From a virus: a stretch of 48,037 nt of DNA. Of this stretch, positions 40,318 to 46,592 are shown piece by piece; position 1 is the stretch's first letter; the number at the start of each line of letters is the position of its first letter. Below the pieces are notes generated by a model. It made no database searches. It was not told the origin of the DNA and was given only the letters and a program-made list of their open reading frames with translations. The stretch is from IMG/VR virus record IMGVR_UViG_3300017917_001937, positions 1-48,037 of that record; one strand, given 5' to 3'. Both the position numbers and the translations under genes were made by a program.

Positions 40318-40671
40318 ATTGATCGTAGCGCAGGCTACAACTATGCAGGTTCGACAGGTGTTCTAAACGGTATCGTATATACACAAGTTGGCCAAAGTGT
40401 AAAATTTTATGTTGTAAATGCTGGTGTTAACTTGTCAGCCGAAGACGATGCAGCGAACGAAGCATTTGAAGCAATCATTCAAGCTTTTCCACCTGTATTA
40501 GCATATTATGCACACCCAACCTCGGGTGTTGTTAGCCTAGTATGTGATGGTGTTAATGCTGAAGATGCTAGCGTACTTCAGACCAAACTACAAGCTATTG
40601 GTACTCGTAAAGGTGCAGTTAATCTATCAAGTGCAACTGTTACCAATGGTACCAGCTTTGTAGTTAGCTAA
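40306..40671 (+). CDS. abundant-type virion protein B
   Basis: 121 residues, starting MAIGIDRSAGYNYAGSTGVL, rich in Ala, Val, Asn. Later SVKFYVVNAGVNLSAEDDAA and LQTKLQAIGTRKGAVNLSSA. Like its neighbour at 39777, it is a single-gene late unit with its own terminator. The shared leader shows a duplication of the control region, with fast divergence or replacement of the protein body. Probably structural. Confidence 0.72.
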   Translation: MAIGIDRSAGYNYAGSTGVLNGIVYTQVGQSVKFYVVNAGVNLSAEDDAANEAFEAIIQAFPPVLAYYAHPTSGVVSLVCDGVNAEDASVLQTKLQAIGTRKGAVNLSSATVTNGTSFVVS

Positions 40672-40693
40672 TTTAATTTAAATTAGTACAAAC

Positions 40694-40720
40694 AAAGGCA
40701 GACTAGTTCTGCCTTTTTTA
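40694..40720 (+). terminator. Rho-independent terminator
   Basis: AGGCAGA (40696-40702), 5-base loop, TCTGCCT (40708-40714), then a T run. Ends the transcript of the gene at 40306. Confidence 0.9.
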
Positions 40721-40723
40721 TTC

Positions 40724-40731
40724 GCTAAATA
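40724..40731 (+). promoter_or_regulatory. late promoter-like motif (GCTAAATA)
   Basis: GCTAAATA, 5 bases before ATG 40737, right after a terminator. A variant of the T4-type late core. Confidence 0.45.
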
Positions 40732-40736
40732 TCTGT

Positions 40737-41171
40737 ATGTATTTCTACACAGGAGTTACGTTAGTTGATATAACTGCCACCGGGGTGGTACGACATACAA
40801 CAACCAACGAGCTAGAAAGAAATCAACAACGAAACTGGGAAACTGTTTTACAGTGTATTGGTATTAAGGCCCAGCCACAATTGATCGATGGGCCCTATCA
40901 CAAAACATTTCTAATTGACGAAACCACCAATTTTCCAGAAATTTATTTTGGAGAACAACGATGCTGGATTTTTAGTTTTGGTGTAGAACATGAGGATGTT
41001 TTTCAGATCGACAACGATCCTGTAGCTGGCTTAGATCAAGCATTTGCTAAAGTTCCAATTATTTGTGGATTGGAAGAAACAGCTAGATTCATGCTACCAA
41101 TTTTTTACCCATATGGCTCTATCAAAAACATATATTTTATGAAAGGCAGAATAAACTTAAATACAATCTGA
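40737..41171 (+). CDS. conserved T4-like phage hypothetical protein
   Basis: 144 residues. Pattern: VTLVDITATGVVRH, NQQRNWETVLQCIGIKAQPQ, CWIFSFGVEHEDVF and FMKGRINLNTI. I recall this family in marine T4-like phages near structural genes, where it is of unknown role. No membrane segment. No clear ribosome site; the start fits the gene edge after the late motif. Confidence 0.75.
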   Translation: MYFYTGVTLVDITATGVVRHTTTNELERNQQRNWETVLQCIGIKAQPQLIDGPYHKTFLIDETTNFPEIYFGEQRCWIFSFGVEHEDVFQIDNDPVAGLDQAFAKVPIICGLEETARFMLPIFYPYGSIKNIYFMKGRINLNTI

Positions 41172-41255
41172 ATCACGGGCATTTTTAGGCATTCTTTTTA
41201 TGGCACACAATCTAGGCAATTATTCAGAACCCTCTAATTTTTATGAAAGAGTAAT

Positions 41256-41522
41256 ATGGCAGCAAGCGAAAGAAACAGCCTTGAGGCGCACGTGGATTTA
41301 TGCGCTGAAAGATACAAGGCATTGGAAGAAAAACTAGATAAACTTGAACAGCGCATGACTACGATGGAAGAAAACATCATAGTTATACGCACGAAACTAT
41401 CGGAATCAAGTGCCGAAGCAGCATCAAAAACTTCTGGGCAACTGATTTCCATTGGCACCGCATTTGGGGTAGCACTATTGTCAGGGCTGATAATGGTTAT
41501 TGTGCAATTGGTTTTAAAATAA
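41256..41522 (+). CDS. holin-like small membrane protein
   Basis: 88 residues. The first 55 are a Glu/Lys-rich coiled coil (ERYKALEEKLDKLEQRMTTM), followed by one hydrophobic helix (ISIGTAFGVALLSGLIMVIV) and a short QLVLK end. This topology, cytoplasmic coiled coil plus C-terminal membrane anchor, is seen in XhlA-like holin partners. Role in lysis is inferred. No endolysin is in the window. The 84 bases before it hold only an unlikely overlapping 45-residue ORF. Confidence 0.65.
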   Translation: MAASERNSLEAHVDLCAERYKALEEKLDKLEQRMTTMEENIIVIRTKLSESSAEAASKTSGQLISIGTAFGVALLSGLIMVIVQLVLK

Positions 41523-41524
41523 TA

Positions 41525-41731
41525 ATGAAAATAGTAGAACTCTTAAATAAAATTAGAATACCAGTTACTAACGAAGAAGCAGACGTATTGGGGCAGTTCG
41601 ACGAAAGCAAGCAAATTGCTAAAGAAGACATGTCAGATAGGCAAGCATTGATAGCAAATCAGTTGGTAAACAAGGATGTTTTATTTAGAAAAAATGAAAA
41701 TGGAAAAATCTATTATAGGAAAAAAATCTGA
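41525..41731 (+). CDS. small virion-block protein with MKIVELL start
   Basis: 68 residues starting two bases after the holin-like stop. MKIVELLNKIRIPVTNEEAD fits the capsid-targeting-like N-terminal pattern. Charged, helical middle and a basic end (KIYYRKKI). Likely a virion or head-associated protein, by inference. Overlaps the next gene. Confidence 0.62.
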   Translation: MKIVELLNKIRIPVTNEEADVLGQFDESKQIAKEDMSDRQALIANQLVNKDVLFRKNENGKIYYRKKI

Positions 41732-42215
41732 TTTCGTCAAGGCGCAGCAAGCATTTGTAGATTTTAGTACAAAATATATTAAAAATTGGACTAGACAAGA
41801 ACTTAAAAAATATGTAAATGAGCCCGTAGTTATACCTGTTGGTAACTACGGGTTTTTTGTTGGACCGTATACCATTACAGGAAAAGATAAAAATTGTTGG
41901 TCAGTTGTGCAACTTGACGGTAGACATGTACATGATTTTGTGTCTAAAACAAACGCCATTGTCTACTGTTTAAAATCCATGCGTAACAAAACCGACTCCA
42001 AGGACATTTTAGAGTTGGATCGACGATTGGGTAAACTTGACAATGATATTGCGTTTTACAAATATACTATTCAAACCACCAAAAACAAGTTTAAAAACAC
42101 AATTGTGTTAAATAGATATATGGACGCTACTTTACAGCGCCGGAACGTTCTTAACATTTTGAAGAAAACTTTAATTTCGGCTAAATACTTAAACTTTGGG
42201 AAATTACCACTATGA
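41694..42215 (+). CDS. conserved T4-like phage hypothetical protein
   Basis: About 173 residues. Pattern: FVKAQQAFVDFSTKYIKNW, PVVIPVGNYGFFVGPYTITG, WSVVQLDGRHVHDFVSKTNA and LNRYMDATLQRRNVLNILKK. I recall this family in marine T4-like virion blocks. The C-terminal half is helical. Start is uncertain among ATG 41676, 41694 and 41700; none has a good ribosome site, and coupling to the upstream gene is likely. Confidence 0.72.
   Translation: MKMEKSIIGKKSDFVKAQQAFVDFSTKYIKNWTRQELKKYVNEPVVIPVGNYGFFVGPYTITGKDKNCWSVVQLDGRHVHDFVSKTNAIVYCLKSMRNKTDSKDILELDRRLGKLDNDIAFYKYTIQTTKNKFKNTIVLNRYMDATLQRRNVLNILKKTLISAKYLNFGKLPL
42180..42187 (+). promoter_or_regulatory. late promoter-like motif (GCTAAATA)
   Basis: GCTAAATA inside the end of the preceding gene, 24 bases before ATG 42212. 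Could be chance, as it is coding. Confidence 0.3.
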
Positions 42216-42892
42216 GATTAACTGAAATGGGCGTTAAGCCAACTAGTAAAAAAATTAATAAAGTCATGGAAAGTCAATTTGGGGTCAAGATTGATTACGC
42301 CAATTTGAATTTTCCGAAAGCTTATGTTTTAGCACAAGGGCTAACAGAAAGCCTCGAAAAAATCAAAAATAGTCATGGCGTTCATGTAGCAGAGAAGAAC
42401 CCTAAGTATATGGAGCTTCTAATGGTACGTGAAGGCTTGCATCGTTGGATGGTAGAAAACAAGCAACAGCTTATTACCGAAAGCGAAATGGGCAAGAGTC
42501 AGGCTATTTTAGCTGCCAAGGACATGGTTGACAGTATTCAGGACATGCTAGAAGAAGTAAGCAAGATGCAAAACGAACAAATGCCTGCTCTATTAGACAC
42601 CATTCGTGATCAAATTGGTATGGAACAAGCTGATGCATTTAAAGCAGCCGTTGAGCCATTACTAGGTAACATGGTACAGCAATTAAGTTCAGCTCGCGGT
42701 ACAGCCGACGACGCAGCTCGTGCATTGGCAGGAGAGCAAGTGGCACAGCCGATGGATATGGGAATGGGCGCCGCAGCACCAATGCCTGGAGAAATGCCAG
42801 CAGCCGATACAACCAGTGATATTGACACCGATGAGTTTGCAGCAACTGACGCTGCTGCAGGTCCAACTATTGTAGGTAGAGAAAAACGCTAA
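42212..42892 (+). CDS. prohead-core/scaffold-like virion protein
   Basis: 226 residues, strongly helical. N-terminus MRLTEMGVKPTSKKINKVME; middle SQAILAAKDMVDSIQDMLEE and MPALLDTIRDQIGMEQADAF; tail Met/Ala/Pro-rich and acidic (MGMGAAAPMPGEMPA, SDIDTDEFAATD). This layout fits internal scaffold or core proteins of T4-like proheads. It overlaps its upstream gene by 4 bases and the next by 1. No catalytic motif. Confidence 0.68.
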   Translation: MRLTEMGVKPTSKKINKVMESQFGVKIDYANLNFPKAYVLAQGLTESLEKIKNSHGVHVAEKNPKYMELLMVREGLHRWMVENKQQLITESEMGKSQAILAAKDMVDSIQDMLEEVSKMQNEQMPALLDTIRDQIGMEQADAFKAAVEPLLGNMVQQLSSARGTADDAARALAGEQVAQPMDMGMGAAAPMPGEMPAADTTSDIDTDEFAATDAAAGPTIVGREKR

Positions 42893-43314
42893 TGCGAATT
42901 CGCGAAGTTATATTAGAGAATTTTGATCAATATATTGACGAAGTTCTCGAAGATGAAGCAGACGGTCGTGGTGATGCAAATTTGCTCACCACGTTGGAAT
43001 TCTTACGCAACAGGGCACACGATACACATATTCAACCTAGAATTAGAGTTGACAGCTTGATCAATTTGGTTCAGGGAACTGGTGAACAACAATTTAACCT
43101 TGAAAACTTATTGGACGCCTATAAAAATAATCAAGATGTTAAAAATCTAATCAAAAACATCAAAGATGATTCCAATGGGGTCAAGTATATCTATCTAGAA
43201 CCTTTTGCTGATGACGAAGATCTAGATGACGTCAACGGAACCTCTGCACCAAAATCAGCACCAGAAAAAACTGTAGATTCAATGGCCAAATCGGCTCTTG
43301 CTAAACGTAGTTAA
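42892..43314 (+). CDS. virion-block protein with MRIREVILE start
   Basis: 140 residues, acidic. N-terminus MRIREVILENFDQYIDEVLE matches the capsid-targeting-like pattern. A helical domain follows (LLTTLEFLRNRAHD, FNLENLLDAYKNNQDVKNLI), then YIYLEPFADDEDLDD and a Lys/Ser/Ala tail. Likely packaged in or around the prohead. TAATG overlap with the scaffold-like gene. Confidence 0.68.
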   Translation: MRIREVILENFDQYIDEVLEDEADGRGDANLLTTLEFLRNRAHDTHIQPRIRVDSLINLVQGTGEQQFNLENLLDAYKNNQDVKNLIKNIKDDSNGVKYIYLEPFADDEDLDDVNGTSAPKSAPEKTVDSMAKSALAKRS

Positions 43315-43343
43315 AACAGTTACAATAATCCAAGGAGATAGAA

Positions 43344-43730
43344 ATGGCATATTCTGGTCAGGTCTTGGATCATTACGAAAATCCAAGAAACGTTGGTAAA
43401 TTAGACAAAAATGATCCACAAGTAGGAACCGGTCTTGTTGGTGCACCTGCTTGTGGAGATGTCCTGCAACTTCAAATCAAAGTAGAAAATGAAATTATCA
43501 CCGATGCGAAATTTAAGACATATGGTTGCGGTTCAGCGATCGCATCGTCGTCGCTTGTCACTACGTGGCTTAAAGGGAAGAGTCTTAATGAAGCGGCAGC
43601 AATTAAGAACACAGAAATTGCGGAAGAACTCGCGTTACCTCCAGTTAAAATACACTGTTCCATATTAGCGGAAGATGCAATTAAAGCAGCGTTATTAGAT
43701 TATAAAAACAAAAATGATACAACTAACTGA
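43344..43730 (+). CDS. iscU: IscU-type Fe-S cluster scaffold protein
   Basis: 128 residues, the full length of IscU. It begins SGQVLDHYENPRNVGKLDKN, close to bacterial IscU. All three cluster cysteines are present: GAPACGDV (Cys37, with Asp39), YGCGSAIASSS (Cys62) and KIHCSILAEDAI (Cys105). The bacterial LPPVK signature for HscA is present as ALPPVKIH. It assembles 2Fe-2S clusters on a scaffold for transfer. AAGGAG precedes the ATG. Overlaps IscA by 17 bases. An unusual host-type gene in a virion block. Confidence 0.92.
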   Translation: MAYSGQVLDHYENPRNVGKLDKNDPQVGTGLVGAPACGDVLQLQIKVENEIITDAKFKTYGCGSAIASSSLVTTWLKGKSLNEAAAIKNTEIAEELALPPVKIHCSILAEDAIKAALLDYKNKNDTTN

Positions 43731-44040
43731 ATTGGCAGCTAAAAAAGTAAAGCAGCAGTTGTCTAAGCGCGGTAAAGGACACGGTATCATGATTGGCGTT
43801 CGTACTACAGGGTGCTCTGGACTAGCCTATAAACTGGAATATGTTGATGCTCCTCCGGTTACACGTGATTGGTTTACGTATGAAAGCCACGGAGTAAAAG
43901 TCTGGGTAAACGGTAAAGATCATCCGTATGTTAATGGCCTTACCATGGATTACCGACGCCAAGGACTAAATGAAGGTTTTGAATTTATCAACCCTAACGA
44001 GCGTGACCGCTGTGGTTGCGGCGAAAGTTTTCGAGTTTAA
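43714..44040 (+). CDS. iscA: IscA/ErpA-type Fe-S carrier protein
   Basis: 108 residues, the usual A-type carrier length. TTGCSGLAYKLEYVD contains Cys34 and RCGCGESF gives Cys100 and Cys102, the three conserved ligands. LTMDYRRQGLNEGFEFINPN matches the family core. It receives Fe-S clusters or iron and passes them to client enzymes. Starts within iscU, so they are co-translated. Confidence 0.92.
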   Translation: MIQLTELAAKKVKQQLSKRGKGHGIMIGVRTTGCSGLAYKLEYVDAPPVTRDWFTYESHGVKVWVNGKDHPYVNGLTMDYRRQGLNEGFEFINPNERDRCGCGESFRV

Positions 44041-44739
44041 ATGATTATTACAAAATACGATTATACCCCTCTAGCTAGAGAAAGCGTAGAGGGCAAGCGT
44101 CATTACGCATTACCCGACGGTAGTCGAGTGCCTAGTGTAACGACCATCTTGGAAGCAACTAAACCTGCAGAGAAAAAGCAAGCACTACAAGAGTGGCGCA
44201 ACAAGGTTGGGCACGAAAGAGCGCAGCAAATTACCACTGAAGCAGCAAATCGTGGTACCAGGATGCACACCTATCTTGAGCGTTATGTTAAAAACGACGA
44301 TATAGGGGAATTTCCCACAAACCCGTTTGCACAGCCTAGCTGGTTTATGGCAGCAAAGGTTATATTAGAAGGATTATGTCATGTTGATGAATATTGGGGT
44401 AGTGAGGTGCCTTTATATTATTCTGGGCTGTATGCTGGTACTACTGACTGTGTCGGGGTGTGGAAGGGACAGCCTGCAATCATGGATTTTAAACAAACGA
44501 ATAAGCCTAAAAAACGCGAATGGATCGACGATTATTTTCTACAGCTCGCAGCATATGCAGCGGCTCACAATGACACATATAATACCAATATCAATACAGG
44601 TGTTATCCTCATGTGTGCAAAGCCTGCTGACGACAACTCGGATCCAGTATACCAGGAATTTATGCTAGAGCCCAAAGATTTTCAATACTGGAGCGATCAG
44701 TGGATGCGCAGGGTAGAGATGTACTACCTAACAAGCTAA
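44041..44739 (+). CDS. PD-(D/E)XK-type exonuclease
   Basis: 232 residues starting immediately after the iscA stop. YAGTTDCVGVWKGQPAIMDF and KQTNKPKKREWIDDYFLQLA give the Asp, the (D/E)xK and the QxxxY motif of RecB/Cas4-like nucleases. SVTTILEATKP is a typical phage start. The cysteine pattern for an AddB/Cas4 Fe-S cluster is not present. In T4-like marine phages this gene is often next to structural genes. It should degrade or process DNA ends. Confidence 0.82.
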   Translation: MIITKYDYTPLARESVEGKRHYALPDGSRVPSVTTILEATKPAEKKQALQEWRNKVGHERAQQITTEAANRGTRMHTYLERYVKNDDIGEFPTNPFAQPSWFMAAKVILEGLCHVDEYWGSEVPLYYSGLYAGTTDCVGVWKGQPAIMDFKQTNKPKKREWIDDYFLQLAAYAAAHNDTYNTNINTGVILMCAKPADDNSDPVYQEFMLEPKDFQYWSDQWMRRVEMYYLTS

Positions 44740-44742
44740 ATA
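44735..44742 (+). promoter_or_regulatory. late promoter-like motif (GCTAAATA)
   Basis: GCTAAATA overlapping the exonuclease stop, 21 bases before ATG 44764, followed by a TATAATAA stretch and GAGG. Confidence 0.5.
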
Positions 44743-44763
44743 TATAATAATTGAGGATTTAGC

Positions 44764-46131
44764 ATGGCCGTTACACAGATTAGTAGAATTCAACATCGTC
44801 GTGGACTAGAACAAGATCTACCGCAATTAGCTTCAGCTGAACTAGGTTGGAGCATTGATACTAGACAGTTATACATCGGAAACGGCACCCTTGACGAAGG
44901 GGCTCCTGTAGTTGGTATCACTAGAATTCTCACAGAACATGACATTGCCGCAATAACCAACGACGTTAACCTAACAAATTATACTTTCTACGGAAATGCT
45001 GCCGGGTATACTGTGCAATCTGGACCAAGCAGCCTAAGTCCAGTTGTAAGAACAATACAAAATAAGTTTGATGATGTAGTTAATATTAGAGATTTTGGTG
45101 CTACTGGTGATGGCGTTACTGATGATACCTCTGCAATCAACAGAGCACTCCAGCAGATTTATAAATCAACCGTCAGTCCCACAACACCTCTAGCTCGTAG
45201 AACAATTTATTTTTCAGGCGGTACTTACCTTGTAAGTACACCTATATTAGTTCCCCCTTATGCAACTTTAATAGGGGATGGCGTCAGTAGTGTAATTATA
45301 CAACAAATTAACGGCAATCAATCAGTAGTTAACTTGTGCGATAGTTCTTTCCAGACTGGTGCGAGTATTGGTTCAGGCTCGGCAATTAAGCCAGGCGATG
45401 TACAAATTAGTGGAATTAGATTTCTAAATTCAAATAGCTCAGTTACAGCTCCATTGGTGGTCATCAACAGCGCCAGTAATGTTAGCATAGAAAATTCCGG
45501 ATTTGTTTCTAATATAACAGCACCTAATTATCCCAATTTAGTTTCAATTTTGTCAACTGTATCCACAACAAAAAATGTAGTGTTTGATAAATGTCAATTT
45601 TTAGGTGCTGGTAATGCAATTAGTGCGGTTGGTAATCCGCAGTCACTAAAAGTATACTCAAGCATGTTTGACAATATTACCTATTCTGGGGTAAATTTAC
45701 ATAATACAGTAGGATTTACTAGTATTGGTAATTATTATAATGTTGGACAAGATTTCGTATTAAACGGTAATAATGTTAGTTTCGCTTACGGCGACACCTA
45801 CTCAGCAAACAATGACTTACTGAGCGGACTACTAATAGGTAATTTAAAATATACCACAAGTCAAAAACACACACTAACAACAACCCCTATTGTGTTTTCT
45901 ATTGCTAGTAACGTTTCTGTTTCTTTTGATTACGAAGTTAGATTAAATAGCAATTCAAGATTTGGTACCTTTACTATTACTCGCGACAGTAGTTCTTTGC
46001 AATATAGCGATGATTATATAGAAACTCCAGTCGGAGTTGGTGCTAACTTGTATGCTAACACCGATTCTGTTTTAGTTAGCGTAACCAGCGGCACAGCTAC
46101 ATATCAATTTAATTCTAAACGCTTTTTATAA
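44764..46131 (+). CDS. tailspike/fibre protein with pectate-lyase-type beta-helix
   Basis: 455 residues. N-terminal IQHRRGLEQDLPQLASAELG, then WSIDTRQLYIGNG is an Mtd-like attachment domain. VVNIRDFGATGDGVTDDTSA, then INRALQ is the classical start of Pectate_lyase_3 beta-helices in phage tailspikes. Beta-helix repeats (VSIENSGFVSNI, VVFDKCQFLG) follow, then a C-terminal beta domain. It could bind or cleave a surface polysaccharide; catalytic acids cannot be located by eye. GAGG precedes the ATG. Confidence 0.83.
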   Translation: MAVTQISRIQHRRGLEQDLPQLASAELGWSIDTRQLYIGNGTLDEGAPVVGITRILTEHDIAAITNDVNLTNYTFYGNAAGYTVQSGPSSLSPVVRTIQNKFDDVVNIRDFGATGDGVTDDTSAINRALQQIYKSTVSPTTPLARRTIYFSGGTYLVSTPILVPPYATLIGDGVSSVIIQQINGNQSVVNLCDSSFQTGASIGSGSAIKPGDVQISGIRFLNSNSSVTAPLVVINSASNVSIENSGFVSNITAPNYPNLVSILSTVSTTKNVVFDKCQFLGAGNAISAVGNPQSLKVYSSMFDNITYSGVNLHNTVGFTSIGNYYNVGQDFVLNGNNVSFAYGDTYSANNDLLSGLLIGNLKYTTSQKHTLTTTPIVFSIASNVSVSFDYEVRLNSNSRFGTFTITRDSSSLQYSDDYIETPVGVGANLYANTDSVLVSVTSGTATYQFNSKRFL

Positions 46132-46134
46132 TTA

Positions 46135-46584
46135 ATGTTCAAATTAAATCCAAACGAGAGGATTAATCTCTGGCGGAATTTTCGTAGAGATTTGGATTCA
46201 ATGACGTTAGTGGAATCCATTGAAGCAACTCAAAACTTTTGGCAAAAATGCCCTTTTGCTCCATTCTATTTAGATGCATCCGATCCAGCCTCTTGGCCAA
46301 ATCCTTGGGATCTTATCATTGAAAATTACTACTGTGATATTGCAAAAGTATTGGGTATAGTGTATACTTTACATCTTACTGTGCATGGAAAAGCACTGAA
46401 CCCAGAAATAAGAATATATAACGATCAAAAAACTAAACATACCTACCATATAGCTTACTTGTGTGATGGGAAATATGTTCTTAATTTGATCGAGGGCGCT
46501 ATTGTAAATAAAGAACACATCAATCAAGAATTAAAATTAAAATACTGCTACACAGCGGTAGACTTAAAATTAGAACAATACTAG
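46135..46584 (+). CDS. conserved phage hypothetical protein upstream of nrdA
   Basis: 149 residues. Pattern: FKLNPNERINLWRNFRRDLD, FWQKCPFAPFYLDASDPASW, PNPWDLIIENYYCDIAKVLG and YHIAYLCDGKYVLN. The WPxPWDLI motif is familiar from phage proteins of unknown role. Soluble, helical first half. It starts 3 bases after the tailspike stop and ends 8 bases before nrdA. Confidence 0.74.
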   Translation: MFKLNPNERINLWRNFRRDLDSMTLVESIEATQNFWQKCPFAPFYLDASDPASWPNPWDLIIENYYCDIAKVLGIVYTLHLTVHGKALNPEIRIYNDQKTKHTYHIAYLCDGKYVLNLIEGAIVNKEHINQELKLKYCYTAVDLKLEQY

Positions 46585-46592
46585 AGGCGTTA

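Noticed and set aside
41200-41337. 45-residue ORF from ATG 41200 overlapping the holin-like gene
   Set aside because: No ribosome site, no recognisable pattern, and it runs in another frame through the well-supported coiled-coil gene.
44041-44739. Cas4/AddB-type Fe-S nuclease as client of IscU/IscA
   Set aside because: The cysteines present do not form the four-Cys cluster pattern of those nucleases.
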